A stretch of 64,000 nucleotides of DNA. Source: Sipunculus nudus. Its lineage: Eukaryota; Annelida; Sipuncula; Golfingiida; Sipunculidae. Of this stretch, positions 22,147-33,800 are shown piece after piece. Positions within the stretch are counted from its first letter, which is position 1. Every line of letters begins with the position of its first letter. The DNA lies in the NCBI GenBank assembly GCA_026874595.1, contig CM049312.1, forward strand, positions 31,817,956 to 31,881,955. Direction: 5' to 3'. A model generated the notes under the pieces. It saw only the letters and a list, made by a program, of their open reading frames with translations. It was not told where the DNA came from and did no database searches. A program made the translations under genes and the position numbers.

Positions 22147-22577
22147 TACCGGCTTCTGTGGCTCAGGGGTAGAGCGCAGGACTCAAAGCCGGGAGATCGT
22201 GGGTTCGAATCTGAGCCGAGGCGGTGAGGTTTTTCACGGTCGGCCCCCACCCAGGGTGAGCGCTCTGCAGGCTTATTGGGAAAATGACTATATTGGTATA
22301 TCACTCACATACGAGTGCGTCTTTTGGGAGTTCCTCGGTGTTATGACCCAGCACACACCCAGGACCCGCAGGTGCGGTAGACACCGGGTAGACACCGGGC
22401 CTGGGTGACACCAGGATACAAAATAAAAATGATAGGAAGCGCGTGCTACCGCCCTGTCAAGTAGTTCCAAACCGAAATGGAAACCCTGCAGATGTACATA
22501 CTAAGGTTAAGATTTAGATTAGTCAGCATTAAAAAAATGGAGGCGGTAACCCCCCACCCCCCCCACCCCCAAAAAAA
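22147..22577 (+). mobile_element. tRNA-derived SINE with intact 15-bp target duplication
   Basis: The head is tRNA-like: TGGCTCAGGGGTAGAGCG (A box) and GGTTCGAATCT (B box), then a long body with the block CCCCCACCCAGGGTGAGCGC, ending in a C/A-rich tail. It is flanked by ATACCGACTTTTGAG at 22132-22146 and 22578-22592, a perfect 15-bp duplication diagnostic of LINE-driven insertion. A second, older copy is at 44020-44405. The A and B boxes are the internal Pol III promoter. Too diverged at the acceptor end to be a working tRNA gene. Confidence 0.88.
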
Positions 22578-22592
22578 ATACCGACTTTTGAG

Positions 22593-23672
22593 GCCAGCCT
22601 TAACACAGTCTACACGGAGATCGTGGTCTGTATAGATCTACATTATAACAACATTTTACACTTTTACTTCTGTATATATGTGTAGAATACTTTTTTCACA
22701 CAGGAAAATCATTTTCCACATCAAACATCCTTTTAACCTGGAGGAACTTATTGTCGTGAAAATAAGGTCAACTATATCTTAATTAGAAATGTAATTTAAA
22801 AATTAAAATGCAATATGAATGTGTCACGGTCACAAGCTCTGTGACTGCATAATAGGTGAGCTCCAGATCAAAGGCGGCCACTTATACCAATGAATGGGTT
22901 TTGCCATCGGAGGGGATAGAGAAATCTAACATGTCATGGCACAGAATCCTTTAAATAATCAATTTAATATTATGGTGATCCAGGCTACCTCCAAAATTTA
23001 TCAGTTGTTTCTTTGGTGAAACCCTAACCCTTTAAAACCTAATTAAAATTTGTTCGAAGTGCTACAAATAGATATTTCATACAAATCAATCGTCAACCAA
23101 CCACGATGAAATACAACACTTCGCCCCCTGGTGGTTTTATATATAATCATAAGAATATGCCTCTACAGTAGCGTGGTTGAACATATACAGTAAGGAGTAA
23201 GATGGTATAACACAGCTCTCACTTTATATTAAATAATAATCATAGTCATTTAAATTTAGTAATTACCTACCGCTAAAATTCTCAATGCCTGCTTCACGAA
23301 GCTGCCTATCCGCACCCATTAATTCCCACGATTATACCCCGTTCTGCTCTCTTTAAGATATAAACTCGACCAGTTTCACCTTAACTGCCGTCCTGCTCAA
23401 GTGGTCCGTACTTTTCGGGTGCTTTGTATTGGTAATTCTGTTTGCCATATATCTGCCTGCTGGGATCGCTATGTGATATAACGATAGCGAAGATAAGGCA
23501 CCGTTGCCAGGACGTGGCTAAGTGACAACATTAATTATACCTTACTCACACACCTGAGGCGCGGAGTCTAATGTTATATGGATATGTGTCACCGAGGGAC
23601 GGACGGCATGTCACTGACCAACGGTCAATGGTAACGTCCTAAGGGTACACACAACCCGTAGGAGGATATTGA

Positions 23673-23730
<58 letters not shown>

Positions 23731-24108
23731 CATGAGCGATATTGCAACATTAATAATACTAAACACTCAGTCTTTTCAGTAGATGATTATGATACTGTTG
23801 AACACCATGATGATGATGATAATGACGAAGATGACGATAATAAAAATGATGATGAAGATGATAACAAACTTCTTGGAGTACGACGTACCCTGTTTAAAAT
23901 TAAAAAAAGAGTTGTAATTGCAAATTGAAACCTCCGTATCAATCCCCACTCAATTCCCGCGAGTGAATCATTATGCCTGAATAGAGATTCGCTCAAATGC
24001 CTTAATAAAAGACCATGTCATCTGTATCCTTCCTGACCCGTACAAAGAAATATGGTAAAAAAAAAGGTAAAAAAAATACAATGTTATCTTGAGGCTATCT
24101 TTGTTCTT
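22593..24108. other. Intergenic stretch with microsatellites
   Basis: No gene supported. Contains (TA)n at 23680-23726 and an imperfect GAT/GAA trinucleotide tract at about 23803-23866; the Ser-rich ORF across the latter is an artefact. Confidence 0.5.
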
Positions 24109-24111
24109 CTA

Positions 24112-24172
<61 letters not shown>

Positions 24173-24190
24173 TTATATATATAAGGTTAG
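24109..24190. repeat. AT-rich palindrome with CTAACCTTA/TAAGGTTAG ends
   Basis: A (TA)n core with two TTTATATA interruptions, capped by perfect 9-base inverted repeats at 24109-24117 and 24182-24190. The whole 82 bp could fold into one hairpin or cruciform. Confidence 0.75.
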
Positions 24191-24514
24191 TATACGTATT
24201 GAAAAATGGTTTACCTAGCATAGTTATATCCCAATTTATCCGTACAAATTTTATGTATACATACATATAAAGTGGATGTGTGCTCCTTTTGATACATATT
24301 TATATAGCCATGCGGAATTAGTTTTGATTTTTGTAACGTGTCTGTATAAATACATGATTAGGAAATTAGGTCCATATAATGCGGCACAACAGCAGGTAAC
24401 GAATGCCAGCTGAGGTTTGTGGTGCCCCCAGTGAGTGTTTATATACACTCAATAATATAATATTAACTCACATTAAACTACTGCACTTACATCCGAACTT
24501 GTTCCACCTGTTGA

Positions 24515-25165
24515 GGCTTTATGCTTTCGCCTAAAGAAAAAGTGGATACACGCAGAGAACGAGAGCACTCAAAGAGAGCATACCTCCACCAACGGTTGAT
24601 GCTCATACCCGGATCTCATTCAAAACACTTTCTCTCGTCGAAAACCAACTCAACAAAAAGCTTCTGGATTAACAGGTGTTCCATTTGTACATCCCTATGC
24701 ACAACAAATAGGCAGGCATGCAAACACACAGACAGAAAGGTAAGAAAACAAAAGAACAGACGTACAAACAGACGAAAAATCAGGGTTGACGTTTAAACAA
24801 ACAGGTGTGCAGATATAAAAAAAAGACGTAAAGAATAACAGACAGACAAACACAAGAATCCCATCCGCATAAATTTATTGATATCCACTCATTGATATCT
24901 ATTCATGGTTGTTCCAGATAACTTTCTTACATACAGCCTGAAAGACACACAGACAGGTTTTGGTGGAAATGTAACCTGCGAGGAAACAACAGAGTAGAAA
25001 ATCCTGATATTCGAGAAGGAAGTCCCACTTCCTAGCAAACGTACTGTCAATGAACTTCCTGTTGTGGTGTCCTGTCCGAGTATCAGTGAAAACCTTTACG
25101 AACTGTGTGACACGCACGTGTGATGACGAGAGTTCTGCCTTTTCCTCTGTTTTCAACTGTTATTT
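24515..25165. repeat. Dispersed repeat, copy 1 of a local pair
   Basis: Shares an ordered series of blocks with 26945-27590: AAGAGAGCATACCTCC-CCAACG, a CTCG-CAAAA segment, a degenerate ACAGAC/GTAC-rich stretch, CCGCATAAATTTATTGA, and GTACTGTCAATGAACTTC with GAGTATCAG. Both copies are on the same strand and strongly diverged. The element class is unknown. Confidence 0.55.
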
Positions 25166-26944
25166 CACTGTAGAGAAGTGTCACTGAGTGCTGCGCTTGT
25201 TTACCACTAGCCACGTACACTAGAACTTATTTGACCCAGCCTGCCATCAAGACACACGGGAACCATTACCTGATGTAGATGATAACTGTTGCACGTTAGA
25301 GAAGACTTAAGATTTATTTAATGTTATCAACAATTTTTTCCTTATCAAATATCAGCTACTTGATCATTGATAAAGAATTAACCTTTTTTGCTTTATATTA
25401 TCATATGTTCTACTATAATATTATTAAAATAAAAATTATGATGGTTATCATTTTTATGTCAATATATCAGTCATTATTTATTTAACGTTTAGTCTTCACT
25501 GCATGTTTAATTCATTCAGATCAGTTTTGAATTCTAATATGCGTTGCTTACCTGTTTTCAGAATACATTCATTATTACCTGACCACAAATCTTTCTTTGG
25601 TTCCTTCCACCACCATAATATGAAAAATGAAAAAAATGTCGATACCGACAGTTGCTGACTGGTGTACACGAATGAAAAAGAAGACATTTCATCTGGCACA
25701 ATATAGACTACAGGGAGCCGAGTGCATAGAGGACGACCATTGTGGAAAGTCGCTTCTCCTGTAGACAGATTTAAAAGTAAAGGACCTAAGCTTTACATAA
25801 TGACAGTCACTATTGTACGAGAATAACTATGATTCATCAGATCAGATTCAATGATCCTTCCTGCTTGTGGATCTTCACAAAGCTTTTGCATTCTATAGAA
25901 TATTTACATATATAGCCAGGTCAATTCTTCAGCTGACGGACTGACGTAGAGCTAAGTACTAGAAATTCTGGACACCAGGACACCATTGTGTGGACTCGGA
26001 CATCATGCACGCGTCAGACGCTAAGAAAAAAGTTATATACCTTATAATATCTTTAAACAATAAAATATTACTTATGGATCATCAGTTAGGTTTTATTTTT
26101 TCCTTTAAAAACTTGCCGACGTTTAATGGTAATATTTTCATTGATACACTTTAAACAATGAATCACAGCTGTATTTAAGAACGAAGCTTAGAATCAGCTT
26201 ATTCAAGCCATTAACGTAGGTACGTCGGGAATCGAACCTGACTATAGCCAGCGGAAAGAGCCGATATTGAACTCACTCAGTTGCGTCAATTTATCTTCAA
26301 GGGCTTGGGTGACTCACAGGCGTGGAAGGGTAATCACAGTTTTGACAACTTTTAAATATATAAATATATAGATATACATATAACTTTTTCTGTATGACAC
26401 ATTAAAATAATTATACGGTTTTAAAAGATCAGGTACATGTATAATGTTTCCAGTATAGGTTTATTCTTAACCAGGTTAAGGTATAACATATTTCATAGTA
26501 AACTCAGAAATGGAACCAAAATCTATAATTCTAAATATTGATATATTTTATTTCCAATATACAAATATTATTCTCTGAATAGCCGGCGGAGGGGGATATT
26601 TACATTGATCATCTCCCCTTGCTAAAAGTGAGGGGCTATATATACCCCATCCCCCTGTATTGACGCAACTGTACCCACTTGAATGGCCAGACAAATATTT
26701 GGGTTGGGACATGACCTGTATAGTAAGGAGTTGCTTCAGTCCCCAAAATACCTCCGAGTAAAAACATAATCTGGAAATTTAGGAACCTTACGCGGCAATA
26801 TGGCGACTATAATGACTGCCAATCTGAGTTATGGAGTGCCCTTATTAAGTGTTTATATATATATACTTCTGTGTCTACTCTCTTCAAGCTAATGCAAAAA
26901 CATCTGGACATGCTTCACCTGTTGGTGATTTTCGCCTCCGTCAG
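25166..26944. other. Intergenic stretch, no gene recognised
   Basis: AT-rich. A minus-strand GGTTCGATTCC at about 26230-26242 matches a Pol III B box and may be the remnant of a tRNA-derived SINE, but no A box could be placed confidently. Confidence 0.35.
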
Positions 26945-27590
26945 AGTAATCAGTGGTTACATGCAGGGAACAGAGTCTCTCGGAAAGAGCATACCTCCGC
27001 CAACGCTAGGAGTTTTCTTATCTACATCTCGGCCAAAAAATTTTCTTTGCTCAAAGAATAAATCAACAAAAATCAATCAAATCAATTGATTTTTTATTTT
27101 GATAGCTCATAAGCTACATACATGCAGCTAACAGACGTAAAAAAAATACGAAAACGGTCAGAGATATAAATTTTAAGAACCGAGCGACAACGCGCGAAGA
27201 ATTACAAACAGACATGCATATATACACGACATACGTACAATAAGACAGACGTACATACAAGGAAACGTACATACAGGTAAACGTATTAACAGACAAACGC
27301 ATTCACAAAAGACGAGACGAAACAGACAGACGTGAAAATACATTGACGTTCAAACTGAGATACAAACGAAAGATGTGCATCCAGCTTTGTGCAAATTTTG
27401 ACCTTCCATGCCCTCCCCCCCCCCCCCCCCCCACCCCACCCGCATTAAATTTATTGACATTCACCCACACTTTTAGATATCATTCATACAAACAAACATA
27501 TAATTGTACTATCAATGAACTTCATGCAGTGGCACTGCGAGTATCAGATTTGCTTTATCTCCTGTTTTCACCAGTTATTATAACTACATA
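26945..27590. repeat. Dispersed repeat, copy 2 of a local pair
   Basis: Counterpart of 24515-25165 in the same orientation, with an added poly-C tract near 27414-27432. The shared block order shows a common element or an old duplication. Confidence 0.55.
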
Positions 27591-27857
27591 GGTAAGTAAA
27601 AGTCAGTCCTTTCGACATGTTTACTTCGTAACAAGACATATTATTTAAATTTATTTCACCTAACATGTCAACATAATATCAAGAAGCGGTTTTAGAGGAT
27701 GAAAATTGATCCAATGGTGGTAGTTATCGTACAGAAGATTAATGATTTAATTAGGACTTCCATTACATGATTCCAAGCAAATTGTCAGCCTCGTGGCCAT
27801 CGCGAAGAATTTATCATTATATTTACTATCAAAATTATTATACATGTGTCTTTCCCA

Positions 27858-28310
27858 TTAAAGGGGCCAATTCGTTTATGTGACATCTAATGCATGAGGA
27901 TAATCCCTTGACCCACCCGTAAAAGGTAGACCATAAAACGCCGGTCCGAAGGTACACAGGCAGCTATTTATATTATGTTCGGGTCCGCCAAAAGTAACAA
28001 GTCAGTTAGAACATATGGCGACAAGTCAGACGAATCGGAGTTCTGCAAATTACGTTTTCTAACAAGTAACTTCCCGCATATATATATATGCAGCCAACCA
28101 CCTTCCGCTGTTTGTCAACATTGGCGCATGTACTGTGTTTACTAACAACTTGTCAATAAACACATATATTGCATGCATGCAAATCCAAGGCTTTATAAGA
28201 ATCTTTCTTAACAGGAATTACCTATGGTTCATTACAATGTACGTACAGTAAGCCAGAAGTCGCATAAATTTAAATTTCAAGCAAGTGAATGGCTGACTTT
28301 AATGTACTGG
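27858..28310. repeat. Dispersed repeat family member 1
   Basis: Begins near AAAGGGGCCAATTCGTTTATGTGAC and carries GTTTGTCAACATTGGCGCATG, TGTACTGTGTTTACTAACAA, TTATAAGAATCTTTCTTAAC and TAAGCCAGAAGTC...GGCTGACTTTAATG. The same blocks in the same order recur at 57060-57545 and 58470-58790, and the end block near 8050-8165. No ORF or terminal repeats defined. Confidence 0.65.
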
Positions 28311-28983
28311 TTATTATATTTTACGTCCTGCCTTTAATTTTGATTCTACCAATGTGCATCATATATACATTGTTTGCATACCGACCAATCGAATTTCAAC
28401 CTTTGCTCTCTACATGTTTGATGGGAAAGTATTGTTGTCGCACAGGATCATAAACTCCTTTCTTTGCTCTTTCTCTCACAATATGGTAAATGACTTAAAA
28501 TGTGTAATATTTTTGGGGAAAAAGATTAGATTTCTTTGAAATAAAGTGTTATAAAGAGTAAAATTAGCGTCAATTCTCCATTTATTATTACAGATTAAAT
28601 AAGGATGTGCTCCGTATTCTACAAATGTGTATATCGTTCCCAAAGTCAGAAACATACATGGTGCACATATTTCACATGTTGCGAAATGTCGCATTCCTGT
28701 TCTGACTGGAATGTTAAAGCAGGAGAGAAATAGTATATATCAGAATTCACTGAAGAAAAAAAGGAAGAAAGAATTCTGCTGAAATAAAGTGAAGAAAGAG
28801 TGATTGGCGTCATTTTCAGGATATCAACAAAAAGAGATTGGAAAAAGTGATTAACTAGTCAGTACGTCACATAAGAAATTGGTGATAGAAAATTGCATGG
28901 GGGGGGGGCATGATTTGGCAGGCCTGATAGAGTTTGTATGTTTTCAGTATCGGGGCAGTTTTTCAACCTGGTGTACAAACATG

Positions 28984-29142
28984 TGTCAGACGCGGATCCA
29001 CCCCCCCCCCCCCCCCAACCATCAACCTTTTTAGACCATTATTTTAAACCATGACAGGTAAATTGCTCGGTATAATCACACAATGACACCCATTGACCCT
29101 CCCCCCCCCCCCTTGCAAAAAATCCTGGATCCGCGCCTGTCA
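28984..29142. mobile_element. Poly-C-rich MITE with CGCGGATCCA inverted ends
   Basis: The left end TGTCAGACGCGGATCCA and the reverse complement of the right end, TGACAGGCGCGGATCCA, agree at 15 of 17 bases. Just inside both ends are long C runs (29000-29016 and 29099-29112). A related, more diverged element occurs at 32253-32460. Confidence 0.6.
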
Positions 29143-29978
29143 ATAAAGCAGACCAATTCTGACTAACTTATCATATGCATGAAGCAGGGCCAACAGGGTA
29201 TATGCGTTTGCTACTATTTCTACGCTTACACTTATTAAATAATATATCATATTATTCTCCCAATTTGTCCCCGCTTCATCGATCTATTACGACATTAAGA
29301 CTATCCTGTTGCGAACCAGCTCCATCAAACCGGGAACTGTTTTCTCAGCAGCCCAGCGAAGGCCGCCCTGGAGCCAGTGCTACTATGAACTTATATTTAA
29401 TAGGAGTAAGACAAGAATTATTTTGTGTCGTATGCAAACGCCAAGCAATCATTCGAAGCCTCCTCCCCAGCCCCCCCCCCCCCCCCCCCCCATAGACCAG
29501 CAACCGACCTTAGAAATAGGGCTAATAGCCTAATATGCTTCCTAAATTTCAGTTTTTGAAAGTCAGCAATATTTGATATCTTGTGCAACGAGAAAGTGGC
29601 AGGAAAAAAATTAAAGGAACAGAAAAGGGAAATATTTAAATCGATTGTTTTGCACTCGGGGAAACTTAACCAGCTCTACCCACAAACATTATTAACCCAA
29701 ATATGAATATAAAAAAAAACCCACTTATCAACCCCTATAAGCCTCACCGTTCCTTTCACGGTTCTCTGACGCCCTGCGATTATTTACACGATATCGCACG
29801 AAAAAAATCACAGAACCAAGATGAAATTCCCACCATGTGAAACATTGTGAACGAATTTGTTTCTGAAAGATTCAAGAGAGACATTTAAGCTCTGGAACCG
29901 CCAATAAATTCATGAACGAGTTCTAACGTAAGGTTAATAACTGCTTTGCATGCATGACAGATATATATATATATATAT
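29143..29978. other. Intergenic stretch, no gene recognised
   Basis: Holds a poly-C run near 29470-29490 and an (AT)n tract up to 29978. The Pro-rich ORF ends (29175-29533) come from the C run. Confidence 0.45.
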
Positions 29979-30714
29979 TGTTACAGATGTCTGTGTGCAG
30001 GGATGTTCCATGTGTTGTTGACATTTGGTTCGTGAAGCACGCATATCTCGTTGCCATGACAGCACCGCCTGGCCGAGCCGGGCCAGTCCACGCGTGAACC
30101 TTGATGTGTAGAGACACGGGGAAGATGTTTCCTGTAACGTGTGAACTATTGCGTTCTTTGGATTGTTCGAGAAATGGAAGGTTCTCGGCTTGAGGTAAGA
30201 AGATATAAATAGGGGGCTGTCTTTTAGAGCCGAGTGAGAGATGAGAGTATATTCCAGCGGACACAGAAGCGTGTAAGTAAGTTTGTGGGACCTATTCCGA
30301 TAAGTGCGGCAATTATAGATCTTCTTCGGAATTTATAACGGATTTCATATAGTTTTCAGTTTTCCTTTCAGATCACTGCCAGGATTTCACTTTTGGATTA
30401 CAGTAGACTGATTTTCTGATTACATTGGACTGTTATTATCTGATTTGTGTGAACTGTTCATCCGGCTTATACATTTTAAAGAACTTGTCGCTGTGACAGT
30501 GGTGGTATGATATCCAGGTACTGTGCACTTTGTTTATTATGTTGTGTGATTGTATTGATTTGCTGTTATACTGTTGTTATCCTGTGAAATTGTATTGATT
30601 TAGTGTATTGTAATGTTAGGATTGTTTTAAGAATAAATAATAATTATTTGTTAACAAAAAACCACTGACTTCTTTGTTCATTCCCCTAGACATTTCCCGC
30701 TGCCTAGTGTTACA
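29979..30714 (+). mobile_element. LTR-like segment (possible solo LTR)
   Basis: 736 bp starting TGTTACAG and ending GTGTTACA. It has an LTR-like promoter layout: GATATAAATAGGGGG near 30205 (TATA box), a GC-mixed leader, and AATAAATAATAA near 30632 as a poly(A) signal, with AT-rich text between. No second LTR, primer-binding site or pol ORF is present and no target duplication is seen (left flank AT repeat, right flank GAATC), so a solo or decayed LTR is only one reading. A lost gene promoter is the alternative. Confidence 0.4.
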
Positions 30715-30791
30715 GAATCTGATTTTTTTGTTATCTCCATTACAAAATTTAAGTTCGTCACGAATACGTGATCTGTTGATATTATGTTCCG

Positions 30792-30838
<47 letters not shown>

Positions 30839-33800
30839 GTGTGTGTGTGTTTGTGTAGCTGTATGTATATTATTAAATATATATGAACATATGTTTACTC
30901 ACATGTCTGTGAAGGTTCCTTTGTTAACTGCACTTTTACGATATTCTGACCCTGAATAAACACCTTGGTTACTCCAGCTCGTTCAATGACTGCACAGTTT
31001 TACAAGTAGGTTCATGGCTACCCTGCACGTTCACGCTAAGATACGAAACCATAAATAAACTCCCGGCATTTCACGTAAGCCCCAACCTGTAAGAGCCCCT
31101 TAACGAGCGTGCCCTGTGCCCCCATAATACGTTACAAGTGTCGCCTTGCCTGGTGACAATGCCGCAAATGAGGGGCAAAGTAACGCCATCGTTATAGAGC
31201 GCCACAAATGTGGTAAAAAGAAATTATCTACACGGTAGCAAGCGATATTTTCCTTAATGTAAGCTCGAATTACCCCGTTTTATTACTGCATGGCCAGCAG
31301 ACTGAAACGCAAATATGTGATTATTATATATGCTATAAAAGGAGGTATTCAAGTTATAGGGATGACCGAAGCTTCGATGAGGCCACACGCACATGAATAA
31401 ATGTACGCCCCTATTTAACATTGTGTGTGTGTGGGGGGGGGGGGGGGGGGGTATCGAGAAAACGGTCACTGGCTCTTCGGTAAAATTGCGAATTGGTGTT
31501 TTTTCACGACCCCTTCAAGCATCGAAAAAGATATATTTTATGGAAATGAACTGCACTTATGTTTTCATGTACACATTTTCTAGAATGGTATCCTGTTTTT
31601 TTTGGTTTGTTATTTTTTTGTTATTTTTTACTGCAAGCTGAAAATGCCACATGTTAGTGTCACCAGTAAATTAAATTAAAAGGGATAAAAACAGCCTACC
31701 ATTATACCCGTTGTAAAGTCCGTATAACAATTTTTTTTTGTGGTCAAAGACGTCATATACAGCACTATGGGCGGTCAACGTGAGAATATCGAGCTTGCCA
31801 ATACGTCGGCGATAATAATTACTCACCGTCCAAATCCAGTGTTACACACTCAATGTACACAAGGACACTCAATAAAACCACAGGACCTAATACCATACAT
31901 ACTGGGAGTAGTAAACCTAATATCATACATACCACGCTTTAGTGGTTCAATAGAAAACCATGATAATGACAGATTTGCGTGGAGACCTGAAAGCGGATTA
32001 TTGATAGAGGTATAGCCCTATTAAGGTCATTATATACATGTGTGAAGCGGACCCCGGTCACACCGCTAATCACTCACCTGGATCATATCATAGTTTATAC
32101 TAGGGGTTAAACAGGTTCTTGTGCACGCAAGGCATGAGTCTATAATATTGTACTCATTATAGGGTTTTCTCTTTGGGGGGATGAACTCTAGAACTGTTCC
32201 GCGGTTACTTGCAAGGTCTTGTTCAATACGATTATAATATCTCTCAACAGTATTTCGCGGATCCGGGGGGGGGGGGGGGGTCCAGGGGGTTCGGGCCCCT
32301 CCTTTTGAGCCGCAAAAAAAAAAAACATTTTTGAGGGCTTAAACCAATTTTTTTTCCCGCATGGATCCCTCTGTTTCTGGATCATTGAACATTTATAGGT
32401 ATTCTTATAAGTCTTCCAGTGTTGGACCCCCTCCCAAAATCCTGGATCCGCCCCTGGGTAACACCGTCATAAACGATATCTGATAAATTATGGGGTTAAG
32501 GTTAAGACGATAGACTAGATAACGAGGAAACTAAATACACGCGTGCCCTACACCATACTATATAACCCACACACATGCGGATTTTAACCCTGTGTTGCAG
32601 TCCGGCCCTACTATAAAGTGTGATTCGCCCCAACTGTATGGTTGTGGAATTTAAGAGGAGTTAATATTGCCATACATGAGAACAGCTTGTGGCGCGAGGT
32701 GGAAAGACGCTTAAAATATGCCACCTATCTTTAATAGCTTAATAAAATAAGTGAGAGTCCGCCTGAAAGTTAAACTTAGGCCTGTTACCTGCCCTTCTCC
32801 TGCTTGTTGCATTCCTTTGAAAGAATTACGGATACAAGCCAGGGGATACTAGTCTAATCGGGATCATCTCAAAACAGTCTGATAGACAAAACAGTCTTAT
32901 AACGTCTAATCGAAGTTATAAGTATTCCAACGAGGCTCAGAAACGATATTCGCTTTTTCCCATGCATGCACACATAATATAAACAACACAAGAATTTAAG
33001 TGTAACATCACCAAATTGCCGAAAGGTCTGTCCGAATTTGGAATGGTTGTTAGAACTAAGCCAAACATATACTGCTAGTCTATTAGTTAAACGTGATAAA
33101 CAGGGAGCTGAACAGTCGCGGCGGTTATACAGAATTTCTACCCTTTTGTCGATTAATGTATAGCCCTTAGCACGTCAAAATGCCTTAACTGCGGGCCACC
33201 CAAACGAGGGATGCTGGGCCCACGTGTGAACCCTTCAGCACCCGAAACTAATTAAGTGGTGTTTGTGCACCCTGTCCTAGGACAGTCTACTTAACAACAG
33301 GGGTGGCCTATTAATGGGCCAGTTTAAATGTAGATGAGAGGGGTAGTAGGTAGGCCTGATGTCTTACAATATACAATGCCGTCATCATGACAAAAATACC
33401 TTTCCTTCAGTTATCAATTACAGCTCATCAAACGCAGAACTGTTTTTCTGATTATCTGTATATAGGACCTTCAAATGTTTAATTATGCTTCAAATTGCAT
33501 TATTAATAGCTTAGCGGATAATGGGATTGAATTAATGTTTGCAATTATTGAGACATCACTGGAAGCGTCCGAAGCCTGCTACTGAGCGAAAATAAGAAGA
33601 GGGTTTAAGAGGGTGTGAGTTTGGAAGAAAAAAAGTCTCTGGTCGATGGTTCTGCAGTTTGGAGAACATAAAAAAAAATCCCATTTAACTGTAGGTTCGC
33701 AGACCATTGCGCGATCGAAGTGCCCATCCCCGCCAATAGGGAATATGTTGTTTTGTGTAAGACCAGGAAAACTAAGTCATGGTCCAAAATAAATAACAAG

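Noticed and set aside
22151-22224. Possible tRNA gene
   Set aside because: The A and B boxes are tRNA-like, but the acceptor stem does not pair well, a 350-bp SINE body follows, and a second diverged copy exists at 44020.
22142-22470. Three overlapping ORFs of 60-88 codons
   Set aside because: They lie inside the SINE, on both strands, with no protein similarity.
24899-25156. 85-codon minus-strand ORF
   Set aside because: Lies within a dispersed repeat; the counterpart at 27480-27590 does not keep the frame.
29175-29533. Pro-tailed ORFs of 74-106 codons
   Set aside because: The Pro tails are the poly-C run; the remainder has no domain or splice sites.
31740-32015. 91-codon plus-strand ORF
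   Set aside because: No recognisable domain, no splice context and ordinary composition; the length is within chance expectation for 64 kb.
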